Below, one piece after another: positions 13,651-25,680 of a stretch of 64,000 bases of DNA. The translations under genes were made by a program, and so were the position numbers. The notes under the pieces were generated by a model that had not been told where the DNA came from, did not search any database, and was given only the letters and a program-made list of their open reading frames with translations. This DNA is from Stratiolaelaps scimitus (Eukaryota > Arthropoda > Arachnida > Mesostigmata > Laelapidae), in NCBI GenBank assembly GCA_019614645.1, contig JABWDB010000031.1:2790001-2854000 (forward strand), given 5' to 3'. Each line of letters begins with the position of its first letter. The first letter of the stretch is position 1.

Positions 13651-14079
13651 AGAGCGTAAGAAAAGCGCCGCTTATGTACTAGACTGGTATGTCTCAATGT
13701 AAACTAATGTTGAAGGCTGTGCTAGTTTATTTTGTTTTCAGTTGCGAAAGAGGCAGTTTTTTTACTACGAGATTACCAGTTGGATGCCCAGATCCCATTA
13801 ATGACGATTTCGTTCTTAGGTAGACGTAGTTAGAATGGTCATATCCACGTCATACCTTCCCATCTTTAAGATATTCTCTGTGACTTCTATAACTTTACAG
13901 TAGCGATTAATCTTTCAGGAGGTTTTCTTGTTCGATGTGTTCTTATTACTCGAAATGGCACGGGTCTTTCCGAAGTTCTTCGTGAAGGTGTAGTTTGTTT
14001 TTCTGAACTTCGTAGTTCCTCCAGTGTAGTGTTTAGAAAAGGTTTATCTTTCCGGGGTTTAGTCGATTAGCATGGCGAA

Positions 14080-15000
14080 TTCAGATTTCTCTATCTACCT
14101 TTACTTTATACATAACCTTTCCTAATTGTCTTTGAATTATACCTCGTGTACAAGTAGAATGTCGTCGCTTTCTGGAGTCTGACCTCCATACTATTTGACC
14201 ATATGAAATAGCTTTCGGCAGTTTTGAGTACGGTTGTATGGCGATGTTGTTCTTTGGGCTCATATTTTATCTTCCTTGAACACTAGGGGATCTAGGCCTG
14301 TTCTTATCATTCGTCTAATAAATAATTCAGCTGGGCTCATATTTAAGGAATGTAGGGGTGTTTCGGCTTGACAAAGAGATAGTCTTGATTTTTCATTCGC
14401 CGTAGTAATAACAAAACCTAACTAAGTGGTTGACGTCTGTAGAAATGAATAGTAAATAAATATTTTACCTTCAATCCGAAATCGTGGATTCGATCAAAGA
14501 GTTCTATGATTGTGTCCTCTGATAGTAAAATCAGCAACTATAACGCCATCTGAATAGACTATACTCCTGTTAGACCCTCAACAAGTTTGTCCATCATTTC
14601 TTGAAAAATAGCAGAGGCAACTTTGATTCCGATTGGAAGTCTGTTTTATGGGTACGGACCCTTGTGTGTATATATTGGTGACAATGGTTTGGATTCTTCT
14701 TCAACCTCTATTTCGGCGAGTCTATGGTTGAAAAATCTGTTCCACCATTTTAGGCAGAACAACTGTCATCTGGTGTTGCTGGTGGATAGTGGTCACCCAC
14801 CAAAATTTAATTTAAATACCAGGTAAGGCTTGTTGCTCAAAATGCATAGTCAAAATTTCTATTTTAACGAGAAGGCCTGGTACGACTTTGTACAATGCAG
14901 GTTTATCTTGCCCAAAACTGCGAAGATGTTCGAGCTAAGTTGCCTCCGCAAAAGTTGTATTCTCTTCCATAAGTGGCCGTTAGAGCAGTGTTCAAATTAA
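14080..15000 (-). pseudogene. Ty3/gypsy-like pol relic: reverse transcriptase then integrase C-terminus
   Basis: Read on the minus strand from right to left. Around 14640-14780 there is a reverse transcriptase block (EVEEESKPLSPI, then PIGIKVASAIFQEMMDKL), and near 14470-14520 ELFDRIHDFGLKV. The catalytic YLDD segment is degraded. An integrase tail follows: SPAELFIRRMIRTGLDPL near 14280-14340, then SYGQIVWRSDSRKRR and LGKVMYKVKVDREIW near 14090-14200, the usual C-terminal domain after the integrase core. RNase H and most of the integrase core are missing between the blocks, so there is an internal deletion. Order and strand agree with one decayed element. It lies head-on against the plus-strand piece at 12700-13650. 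Confidence 0.75.
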
Positions 15001-16298
15001 TTTTGCTCGATATCGTCCTCGTAGTCTTTTTACCAGTAAATTTATAATTTACTGGTTTACTTATTAGTTTGAACTAATCTATTTCTTGAATGCATTCTCA
15101 GAAGCTTTTTCCTGGGGGCAGCGAACGCGTTTACAGTGTTCGTTGGAAAGGAACAGCAGAAAATAAATGACATAGACCCAGACTTGTTCACGCCATCCGT
15201 GATGACTGAGTTGCACCTGGAGCTACTTGATTAGGACAAACCAACACGTAATATATCAGTTTGTTCGTTCACGGGCTCAATTTCGTTATGTGCAACACAG
15301 AGTTCTTCCATGAACCTTGATGTAAAGAAAAAAAAGTGTTACATATGTGCACATTTCAAATTTTACGACACCATTTTCACCTCATAGATGTGTGGTTTTC
15401 GCGTGTTTGTGGGTTAATTCGTGGTAATATTGTGCAGTTCGAGTCAGTTCATATATAGAACATTCGCTAAAAATGCTGGAGCAGTTCTGAACGACGTTGT
15501 TTGTATTGCGGTCGTTCTAAGATTACCGAACACAGTTCCAATTTATTAAAAAAAATAGCGCGTTTCCTTTCAAAAAAACCCAAGCCAATTTAACCAAAAA
15601 TTAAATTATGTGCGCTACCGCGCAGGTGCACGGAGACGCACATCATTCCTGTATACATCAGCTGTATACCGTTTAACCGTGACAATTGTCAACCCCATTG
15701 ACTGATTGTGGCGATAATCTCTCGAGTCCGGAAGGATCTCCTTAACCTACATTGGTTTCCGTTGGGACATAGAAGGTCTCGGCTTGCACGTCAATAGCCA
15801 ATTCTTCGAAGGTACACACACAAACAGATTTGCTGCGACCTTGGTTTGCCAGCAAACGAGAACATCTAGGCACAAGTTAGTAGTAAGGAACCTACCTCGG
15901 TCGTACCTATGAGACTTGTGAGTACAAGGACAAAGACAAGGACAAGGACAAAAAAAAGTACAAGGACAACAAAATTTTCAGTGTCATCGATGTGGGGGTT
16001 TACATCGACAAAGGGTTTTCTGATCTGGTCCTGTTAAACAAGAAAGTTACGTGGCACGCAATCTACTGTTTTCAGCAGTTGTAATGTTCATTGGCAATGC
16101 CGTCGAAGCAGATAAGGACATCGTAGGAATCTATCAATGAATTCTAGGTCTCAGTTCTAGATTTCCGATTGGTTTGTTGCATGTGGATAGATTTTTAGAG
16201 TGTGATTCATCATTGAGAACACGCTTTGCTAACGAGAATTCTCAACCAGCTTAGTATGGTGAGATTGCTACGGGCGCCGAAATACTATCGGATACATG
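15001..16298. other. unassigned DNA
   Basis: No recognisable coding segment. The first part may contain leader or protease remains of the minus-strand gypsy-like element, but no motif is clear. A short imperfect GACAAG-type hexamer array lies near 15924-15970. Nothing else stands out. Confidence 0.45.
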
Positions 16299-16410
16299 GT
16301 AAGGTAAGGTAAATATAAGGTAAAGGTTTATTGGTTTATTGAAGGAGCTGCAATTTTATAATGCTTATATGTCACACGGCAGGGCTCGAACCTGGTGAAA
16401 TTAGCCTTCC
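16299..16410 (-). repeat. tRNA-derived SINE, family A, copy 1
   Basis: Minus-strand order: B-box-like CCAGGTTCGAGCCCTGCC, then GTGACATATAAGCATT, then AATTGCAGCTCCTTCAATAA, then CCAATAAACC and a tail of short TTACC-type repeats. The same order recurs at 27321, 34000, 37694, 53523, 56270 and 62285. The B box matches the tRNA T-arm consensus GGTTCGANTCC. The 5' tRNA-like half is truncated or degraded here. Confidence 0.85.
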
Positions 16411-18699
16411 AGAAACAAGTATTTAACGCGGACTACATCTACAAAATATTGGTCGACAAGCTTCAACCACATCAGGCGGTCATTTTCTCCAGACACTAAA
16501 GCAGTGGTTACTAATTCAAATGTGTGTAGAACCATGTGTCCTGTGTGTTCGTGAATCAAGTCGATGTTCACTCAAACGTTACCTCAAAAATGGGCTACTC
16601 CGGCACGGTTTGGTTCAGATGTTCTCTACTGAAAACAAGAAAGCTTCCATTGCTTGCCATCCTGTTTTAATTCTCAAATAATTGAAATAGTGTTTACTCT
16701 CTAAATAACTCGTTAAGAGAGGAAATCGGCTAGTGAGTTTTGGATCACCCTGTACGTCGACTGTTTCGGACTCCACTTGTGGACCCTCACACTTGTTGAA
16801 ACTTGCAAAGTTGATTAAACGATTGAAGTACACATGTCGTTTCCATTCTAAAAGGAATAAATCCATATGAAGTATGAACTTACGAGCTGCATCGCACATT
16901 TCGCATTTTCGCTGCTGATTCGCACAGTTCGTATGAAAACCACATCTGTGCGTATATTTTTATAAGGATTGCAATTTCAAACAAATGTTTATTGACGGAA
17001 CTGCTATATGCTGCATATTTGGCAGATTCTGAAAGGAACCAAGATGACCCTGGGAGAATATACGCGCCCAACTCAGGCTTGAAATGGACTTAGGTTTTTG
17101 TCCACAGAAACATTTGCTGAAATTTCTCTACATACGGTGTTTTCTGCCTATCAGTGGAGGATGCATCAATGCGATGGTCCAGTCGACCTCTGGGTGATTG
17201 CAGACGATTGCCTTTATTGTATCATTCATTTTTTTGGAGTTTGCCGTTCGAGGAAAAGATGTCTTCGCATCCAACGCGTTGGAACACACGAGCCGTTGGT
17301 GCCCAAGATAATTAATCATCTTGATACCTAATAAATACAGTTTATAATATAGAAAATACTGGAAATAGCATGGTAATATCTCCGTATATCTGTCATACAT
17401 TAGTCATATGCATTTGGTGGGGAAAAATGCCGATTTTGTTCTGTGACGCCAACACGACAACTCTGACTCCGAGCGCGTGGAGTAAAAAAGTCGTTTCCTA
17501 GGCTCAGTGTTCCCGATAAGCTGCTGTTATAGGCATTGTTTAAAATTGTTTGTGTATTTTTATAACAACTTTGTATTGCACTATTTGATGCCTATCCCGA
17601 TGCACGAAAGCACACGACGTGAAAGTGACTGATCGCTTTAGCTGATAGTAATATTTTATTTGCAAAGTTAGCACAACTTTAGTAGTCGTAGTGCGGGTCG
17701 ACCAAAATAATATACTTTTTCAAGTCTATACGTCGACACGGTTTCGCGCTAGAGTTGTTTATTTTTGGTACATTTACATATGAGACTCTAGGAAGTTTTG
17801 GATATCTAACTTGAACTTTCCTTTCGGGCGTGACAGATCACCTTGTGGAGGCCTCTGGCGATCGCCGGGACAGATGAATCCCTATTTTAACGTCTCTTGC
17901 TTACGATTTAACGAGGCAGTCTGGCATCTGACTCGGAAACAATGGCGACCTTCGGAACCGAGCTAGTTCTACTTGTGATTTTAATTAGTTGTATTCATTT
18001 TTCAGACGAAGATCAAATAAATTCATTCTATATACTCTCGCTTCTTAATTCTCGCTTAATTCTATATAGTAATAGTTATGACTATGGGGCCAGCATTGTC
18101 AAAATCGAATTTCGTTTCGGAATAGGACTTTGAATTGGATTTTCTTTTAATTTTGCTGAAGGAGCTGTCCCTATTCCTTGAGTAGATCTAGGTATATTTC
18201 GCTACCATTGTTGGTGACACACGTCGCTCTGCATGACACACGGGGCTGATATCTCGACGGGAGCAGCATTAGTCCGCCATCCCGGATGACGTTTGACGCG
18301 TTTCCCCAATGTTTTGACAGCCAAAGGTTTTCGCCTGAGTTCTTCGATTGAATTTTCTCTCCAACCCTGCACTACACTACACTGCAAACTCTGAGGTCCC
18401 TCTCAGAAGTCCCTCCACATATCTGTTTCGACATGAGATCAGCCATGTGGGATACAATCTCTTTGAGTGGAGTCGGTACTCGGGAGAGTAAACGATGGAC
18501 AGCGCATGAAATGTCGCTTCATACCTAACTGTTCTCATATCGACAACTATGCAGTTGTCCACCTCCCTTGACGTTTGTTATTTATTTCAAGGCTGACTAC
18601 AGGTTCAGATAACACGATCACGTGTCTCGCAATCTCAATGGACGGGGAATTATAGATAGACATTGAACAACAAGGCCATTTCTAAACGTCGCTCCAGTG
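16411..18699. other. unassigned DNA
   Basis: Open frames at 16615-16899 and 17128-17400 (both minus) are the longest, about 90 codons. They lack recognisable motifs. The region 18200-18700 has several short frames on both strands and may include upstream parts of the reverse-transcriptase fragment that follows, but nothing could be aligned with confidence. Confidence 0.4.
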
Positions 18700-18729
18700 A
18701 GCGCAATGGGTAATCGAGATTTGCGATTC

Positions 18730-19095
18730 GGGTGGCGTTTTGAATATACGCAAACTGCTCCACTGCGTATTATTGGACTTCTCAAAGGCGTTTGATCGAC
18801 CAAATGACAACACGCAGTTAAGCAAGTTACCAACGACGAACGACTTCGGTGTTTCATTCATGAAATGGATACAAGCCTATCTACTGCAGTGTAAACTCTT
18901 TGTTCAAGTACATGATAGGCATCCTGGTATGGTACATGACCCTGTCTGTAATCGTAATGGTAAAATTCTGTAACCCCCCTCCGAAGCTCCCTCACGAAAT
19001 CAATCTGGGGCCCTTGCTATTGCTGTTGTTTGTTGTTAATATATTATAAAAGAATATCGGATCGCATGAAGTAGCATACTGTTACGAACACTCCT
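18730..19095 (+). pseudogene. LINE reverse-transcriptase fragment (Jockey/CR1 type)
   Basis: The plus strand reads LHCVLLDFSKAFDR near 18760-18800, the conserved block carrying the first catalytic aspartate. FGVSFMKWIQAYL follows near 18850-18890. After a frameshift comes NLGPLLLLLFVVNI near 19005-19040, equivalent to the usual GSVLGPLLFLLYINDI block, then a degraded NIGSHE segment. The YxDD motif is not preserved. This is the palm core of a non-LTR reverse transcriptase; endonuclease and C-terminal parts are absent. It is broken by frameshifts and stops and is not functional. Confidence 0.75.
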
Positions 19096-22000
19096 ATTCA
19101 AATCTGATTATTTAAATGAATGCACAGATATCGCCGTTGTTTGGCGAGCTGGTAGACAGAGACGAACGGGAGGGCGGGGTACATAGGAACCTGGCTGTCG
19201 CTGACAGGAGAGACGTGTTTAAAGGACACTTGTCATGGAAGAAGCCGATTCGCTGACTGGTCCGTTTTAAATTGTTCAACGTCAAGTTACGTGTCCGACT
19301 GACAACCTCGTCCCGTTAGGTGGCGCCGCCCGTTTATTTAACCGTCATTCCATTTATTTATTATATATATATATATTATATTTAACACCTGTAGACAATG
19401 TGGCCATAGACATGCTTACATGTTAACATCCGTATTTCAGCTTATTTAATACCGAATTTATTTTGACATCTCGCTAGTGTCCCAAATTTGAATACGAACG
19501 ACGACAATGTTCATTACGCATGCAAACTCGTTGTTGACGATCTTAGAAATCCACCCGGAACTGGAATGACATCAAAAATCCCATGAGTTATGCTTGTTTC
19601 GAACACCGATGCGTAGCTATGACACCGAATATCGATTTTAGTGCTTTAATTACTTATAATTAATTGGCTCATGTCATTCAAATGATTCACTTGGACAGTC
19701 ATCTCAAACATTCCTTCGTTTTAAGCCATTTCGTTACAATCACTTATAGGGTATAGTATTGCTTATCCCAAGCAAGAAAACGTTCATACTTCTCTCAAGG
19801 GACATCAGTGTACACATGTTTTGCACGTGTCAACTTTTACAGTAACATTTGTACAATGTATATACATTAATTTCTATAATATGGTCAAATTATTTATAAG
19901 AATATATAAGAATATAAAAAAATATGGATGAAAAATACTTAAGATTGTTTGACTTTATGACACGTGTAGAGAACAGGTAAATGTCACTTTGAAGATAACT
20001 GTACCTATTAGGTATTCTTTGGCCGCATTTGCCATATGCTGCATCATTCTCGTGGTGCTTGGTTCGCGAGATATTGCCATGCTGTGTGTATGGTCTGGGA
20101 AATACTATACATTCTGTATGAGTAAATTATAGGTTTATAGCATTATTGATCAAAATTTGGCGTTTGAACCTTTGCAGCTGTGTCAGATCATCGACACCGA
20201 ATAGAGCTCATAATACTTTCGACGCTGTGATCAGAAATTGTCATAAAGTGATGCCATCTTCACTGAGGACAAACACACTCTACGCTGCAATATAACATTC
20301 GACGTGCACTCCGGCACAGATTTTCTCCATTTGTGAGAGATGCGTTTGACAAGTGTGCATTAAGAACGAATAAAAGCAACGCTAATGCCACTTAAAAGCA
20401 GGCTATATGCTTCTATGAATGTGTATAGCGTACAGTGGGTGATCACCTCACGATGAGCCGCCCCTGGCTTACGCTGGGTGCACGGGCGAAGGTGTTTTGA
20501 ACATAGCTTCAAAACAATTGCTTATCTATTTAGAAATGGGTGAAATAATAAACATCATATTAAATGAATATATGAAATTTGAATCATTCGATCTATTTAA
20601 CATTAACCCTGTTCCTAATTAGCTGTACAATTAACAGTGAGATAGGATGAGCGTTTACGGTAAGTTGACAATGTGGCGTGGGGCTACAATTTCGAGACCC
20701 AGGATGTGCGTATTAGCTTAATATTATATTCCACAGATAATTAATATAACCTATTTATTTTTGCGATCACTCCAGCCTAAAATCTGCTGCTGCTGCTGCG
20801 TATCACGCAAAATATCAAACGAATCCCCTGTACGATACAAACAACAGATAAATCATCAAGCAGTAAAAATTCTGCCAAAACCTAGACCACAGCCTAGAAG
20901 TTGATTATGGAGTGCTCGCGGAAGCAAGTAGAACACAGCAGGAAGAAATGCAATGGTTAGGACAGTCATGACTGGACACTTTATTATCGTCATCATTATT
21001 TTATACGCTTTGCAGCATATAATATCTGGCCAAGTGGTATAAGTATGGCGGGAAGCATAAACATTTACAGCTCGGTTGACTGTAATGGGTCCACCCCGCA
21101 AATACAGACAAACTAATCATACATACGAACGAAATTACTTGTCATAAAACCAGATTGCGTCAGTGAGAGTCGGCCGCGTAGGATTAACACATTTCCTTGC
21201 GAAAGATGAACGAAAGTGAAGCACGTGATAACTTAAGCACGAAGTGTTAAGTTCTGTGGACACAAGGCATACTACTAGCTGTGCTGTTATAGCTGAACTT
21301 TCCGTGAAGTTGTGGCCTATAAACGATACGTATATGTGGAAATGTACAGAGCATTAAATTTTCAATTCGTATATTTACGCATGTGTCTCGAAATGCGGAG
21401 ACGCACAGTCAAATGGTGTATCATATCCTATGCTAGATAATAACGAATACAAACGCCTGCCGATCACGGGAGCTTGAATCAGCAATCTTGGACCGTTCAA
21501 TATGGATGTGCATCAGGCATTCCCGTAATCGCCAAAAAAAAAAGCTATACAATACGCTTTCGAATGCCTTTACGTGTTCAGACAGAAATGTAAGTACGCC
21601 GCCTTTTTTGACAAATTATCCGCGATCATCTCGAACCTCAATCGAAGACAAATAATAAGTGGTACATAACAAAATACAATGAAAGATACACGATTAACAA
21701 CCCTCATCCCCCGAAGGTCCCGTGACGACTCGGACCCTCTCGCTGTCACCGTGGTTCTCTATGAGATTCGGGTACATGTAAAATCCTTCACGTGCTCAGC
21801 CTAGCTCGGGTATTCTAAAACTTACCAATTGTTTTTTTAACGAGGAACAGTCATATGATGTGAAGGGAGTGACTTCGTTGTTAACCTCAGTACGTTCTCA
21901 TAGTCCTCTGTGTTTCTATGGATTAGTCGTTCAGAACAAACGACTGGTGAGATTCCGGCTCGATCTTCAACTGAAGCTTAGTTGAATCGTTTTCAGAATG

Positions 22001-22655
22001 ATGTTAAATTCTTAACATCACGTCAATCATGTACTCATGTTTGACATATCTAGCTTGGTCTCGGCTGATCCACAGGCAACACAATAGGCTCGGCGGTTAG
22101 ACAATGGCGTCGATCAGTGTTCAGCGAATACGATAGTTGCAGGGGAAAAACAGGATCAGTTATGACACGTGCGGCTATTAATGGGCATACTAAAAATACG
22201 ACTTAATATAGTTGTACGTGTGCTTTACAATTTAGTGAGGCCCGTTAACGCCAGTCATGATCGTCTGAATGTTCTATCAGTACAACCACATCGTTCTTTG
22301 CCGCAGGTATGGGGTCCTAACTTAAATATAGCCGGTGTTAAACCGTAGTATCAGCAAATAGACATATCATCATATTTATCTGCATCTATATTGTCACCGA
22401 ACTATATCGGATCTTACAGGATCTAGTTCGTGTCCCGTGTACAGCATGACCCACTATGGCCAGTCAGGTGTAATTTCCCCCATTGATGTACGTGCCTCTC
22501 AGCAGTACCAAGCTGTCCATTGTTGGCTGAATGAGCCAGCAACTGTCTTGCGCGAATCTAGATAGCTTCGTTAGCTCGAACATATTAACAAATCACATAT
22601 AGATATACATTGGAACCTTATTTGATTGGATGAACATTCAGCGCATAGCTTTTAA
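19096..22655. other. unassigned AT-rich DNA
   Basis: About 3.5 kb with only one short open frame (81 codons, minus, 20856-21101) and no recognisable motif. Small features are a (TA)n run at about 19360-19380 and a CTG triplet run near 20790. Confidence 0.5.
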
Positions 22656-22970
22656 TTAGCCTCGTATTTGTGTTGGCGATAAACGCTCCCAGTAATATAA
22701 ATCCCACCAGATTCGATATAAATCGGGATAAAGCCGAATCAACTTGTCTCTCCCGTGTATCGAGGAATGGTTTTGCCATACCTCCAATTCGTCCTGCATG
22801 TTCTTGACATCCTGCTGTAAATAGAACGACCCCATGTGTGGGGACATTAACGGGTTAGAACGGGCTAGATCTGCAAACCAAATGGGCGACTCCGGCGCGT
22901 CCTTCTCGTGCTTGGTCGACAACGATTGGTTGAACACGACAACGTTGAAAAGGAGGATGTAGAGACCGTA
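22656..22970 (-). CDS. uncharacterised open frame, tryptophan-rich
   Basis: An open frame of about 105 codons on the minus strand that extends upstream of its first start-like codon to a stop near 22975. The translation has an unusually protein-like composition: an aliphatic stretch (YGLYILLFNVVVF), a charged middle (STKHEKDAPESPIW), and an aromatic end (YPDLYRIWWDLYYWERL) before a stop. I do not recognise the family. There is no clear splice acceptor at its 5' edge; an internal one is possible before CAGGATGTCAAG. It could be a terminal exon, a mobile-element or viral fragment, or chance. Confidence 0.25.
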   Translation of the reverse strand, partial: YGLYILLFNVVVFNQSLSTKHEKDAPESPIWFADLARSNPLMSPHMGSFYLQQDVKNMQDELEVWQNHSSIHGRDKLIRLYPDLYRIWWDLYYWERLSPTQIRG

Positions 22971-22979
22971 TTCATTTTA

Positions 22980-24041
22980 ACGCTCCAACGGAGGCATCGC
23001 ACGCATGCGAGGTATTCTTATTCGAGTGATGCTTGCATCTTATTATTGTACACCCTGTGTCAACCATTTTGATTCGCTGACAACAAAAATAACCAAGGGA
23101 ATACACGACAGTATCTCATCGAAAGGTACAATGAGAAGCGAAAAATGTATCTGCACATGTTTTGCAGATTTTCATCTCATGATGGGAACCTGACAGACAG
23201 CAACGGTGTAGCCGTGGTTGCTTTCGATTTGTCCGAAGTAAACCCGACATAGTGGCATAATAATTAATAAAAATAGTAACAAGTTCGTCGTCCCCGCCCC
23301 ATCGTGGACCCCACAAATGTAATCGACTGGGGGAGTCATCACCACAAGGATATGCCGTTTTTTCTATAATAGATACGTTTGATATCACCACACTTCATAT
23401 GTATAATATAATGTGTTCAAACAAAATATATCCCCAACTGGTACACGCAATTATTAGTAGATTATGGCGAGATTGACGCTGAATGTGTCTATCGTTTTAG
23501 CAGGCAGGAGTGAAAGGGAAACGTGTGGGTAACAGTAACACCATTTCGATGTGTATCGATTAGTGTAATTAGTGTAACTAACTCGAGGCCACGCGATATA
23601 TAGTTTACAAATTCATTGCGAAAGTAACGAGTGGCTTAAATATATATGGTAGATGGGTAGAGGCCAGGAAGGATCATTTTATGGCCACAGAGAAGCGATC
23701 GGGGTATCGGAAACACGAGGTAAATACTCCCTACTCCCGGGGATTAACACTTTAATTAATCTCGGAGTGAACCGCCTCCTGAATAGCGGTTCATGCCACA
23801 ATTCTGCGGTATCGAATGTGAGCATTTGGGTATCTTCACAAGATCTGGGAAAATTAACAGTCGATGATACGTTGCACCTATGTAACTTCTTGGTGGGTTC
23901 GTTTTCAATACGCCACATAAGCAGATGATTTATGTTTTCTGTAGGAAAAGTGACTTTGGTTTAATAACAAAAATGTTTTACGATTTGTACCTATCGAGAT
24001 CAAAGAGATTGAAATCCATATTGCTTTCAATGGGAAATAAG

Positions 24042-24082
<41 letters not shown>

Positions 24083-24342
24083 TATATAAGGTATTACAAT
24101 GTCAGAGTTCTTCGTAGGTATTATTTAACGTATGTGTATACAACTCTGTCTACATATCATTTTTCATTTTGACACCAATTACCAGTCACACAATCTGCAT
24201 TTCGGATATCGTGATGGCATTACATGCACTTGTATCTAACCGTTCAGTTTAATCTCCTGACTATCCTCCATGTGAATATATCATTAATTCCCCCAATATG
24301 GGCAGTAGCTTTCTGTGTGCCAACACGACCTTTTGCTATTCA
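22980..24342. other. unassigned DNA with a possible exon
   Basis: Frames at 23116-23391 (minus) and 23653-23928 (plus) lack known motifs. The minus frame at about 23680-23931 is preceded by a good-looking splice acceptor (CACTTTTCCTACAG) and stays open for about 83 codons to a stop, which is weak support for a terminal exon. A long (TA)n run occupies 24046-24089. Confidence 0.3.
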
Positions 24343-24344
24343 TA

Positions 24345-25680
24345 TCAGGTTGGCCTATAAGTAATGATCGCCATCTTTGGAGTTTTACAGTTACATTACA
24401 ATGGACGCTCTGAGTTTTGAATTAGGCGGGCTTTTTTTTCGAAATCATTTCCAAATCAGACCAACTGACGCGGGGAGAACCTGCGCGGGGACAAGCGAGC
24501 AGGTTCTTTCCTTCTGCAGCGCCTGTCCCTCGCTGTGCAGAGGGGCAATGCCATCGCCTTCCTCGGGATATTGTCGACCTCAGCCCCCCCCCCCCATAAT
24601 CTCTAGAAATAATTCCTAACTACTGTATGTTTGAATAAAACACCTTTTGGTCTATTATTGTACTGTATATATATTAGGGTTGTGCATGAGCAGCATTTGT
24701 CTAAGCAGTCGAATATGGAGATCAAAAATGTGAATATCGGACATTGTCTTCTTCTTAACGAATTTTGTGCTGGGAAAAGGGGTTGCTGAAAAAGTGCGCC
24801 TTTAAGGATCACATGCGCAACTAAAGGCAAAGGTGCAGTATCCACAAGGGTCTGTCGAAAATGGGTTCAGTGTGAGGAACTTCTGGATGGTCACGAGAGG
24901 CAGACGACGACAAACTGCGGAATTTCTTGAATAAAAATGAGACCCAATGAATTTTGGAGCTTGCTGGCCAGCTGGGATTAGCTCAAGACATCTCTAGGGT
25001 TTGGGTCGTCTCCATGCGCTATAAAGGATGCCAAAGGACGGGACGTGAGCGCCGCATTTAATCAATTCCATATTCACCCGTCTCACTATTGGCTTGCTCT
25101 GAACGGAAGAAAGAGCTTTCTGTGTGAAACTGTTAAGGGATATGCCAAATTGATCTTGTGCAATTATCAGCAATGCGAGTGGTTAGACCGAGAATTCGTT
25201 TCCAAAAAGGTAACGCTGTTCATTTGGTCCGATCGATGATGAACTGCTCAGACTTGATGAAATGGTTATCGCAGACCGTTGCAGCAAGCGAAGCCGAACA
25301 ATTGACAGGAAACGGCCGTGAAGGAACAAAAGACGTCGGAACATGGTCTTGCAACATTTCCCGTGTTGCTTTGACGACTCGCAGAACTGTAATCGATCTT
25401 GGCTATGATATTCTACCCCAGCTCTACCCCATAATACATTACCCCCTCAGACCGCCACCTATTCAGATCTATAGAATGCGGCCTGCAAGGAAAGCGCTTC
25501 AAGATAGGAGCAGAGGTCCGAAATTTTCTGGATGGGTGGGATCGCTCCCCATGACAAGATGTGTTTCCGGCGCTGCATCCACATGCAACCTGTTTAATGG
25601 ATGTGAGTCCTAGACAGCGAGGGTGTTTATGCGCACTACATATACTGATTCAGTTTCGTTCATTTTTTCACAAATACAGC
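24345..25680 (+). mobile_element. mariner transposon relic with disrupted transposase
   Basis: The left end reads TCAGGTTGGCCTATAAGTAA directly after a TA, matching a mariner terminal repeat. The transposase starts near 24714 (MEIKNVNIGHCLLLNEF) and continues through several frames. TRVCRKW near 24850 and LELAGQLGLAQD near 24960-24990 belong to the DNA-binding half. RKSFLCETVKGYAKLILCNY and CEWLDRE near 25100-25195 are the block that usually carries the first catalytic D. VTLFIWSDR follows near 25210-25240, and SDRHLFRSI with KRFKIGAEVRNFLDGW near 25445-25545 mark the C-terminal end. Multiple frameshifts and stops show it is dead. The right terminal repeat was not found. The leader carries a nested retrotransposon fragment at 24483-24640. 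Confidence 0.8.
24483..24640 (+). mobile_element. family R retrotransposon 3' end, copy C, nested in mariner
   Basis: A short 5'-truncated copy starting inside the GDKRAGSF block. It continues through the LQRLSLAVQRG region (here with an extra G run), the ...AFLG end, a C-run at about 24583-24595, and the family 3' UTR (CTCTAGAAATAATTCCTAAC and TATGTTTGAATAAA). It sits between the mariner left terminal repeat (24345) and the transposase start (24714), so it most likely inserted into the mariner after that element was in place. Confidence 0.8.

Noticed and set aside
15924..15970. GACAAG hexamers as a telomere-like or CRISPR-like array
   Set aside because: Too short and imperfect, no spacers, not an arthropod telomere unit.
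17128..17400. 90-codon minus frame as an exon
   Set aside because: An acceptor-like TTTATTAG lies nearby, but there is no donor, no homology and stops are close.
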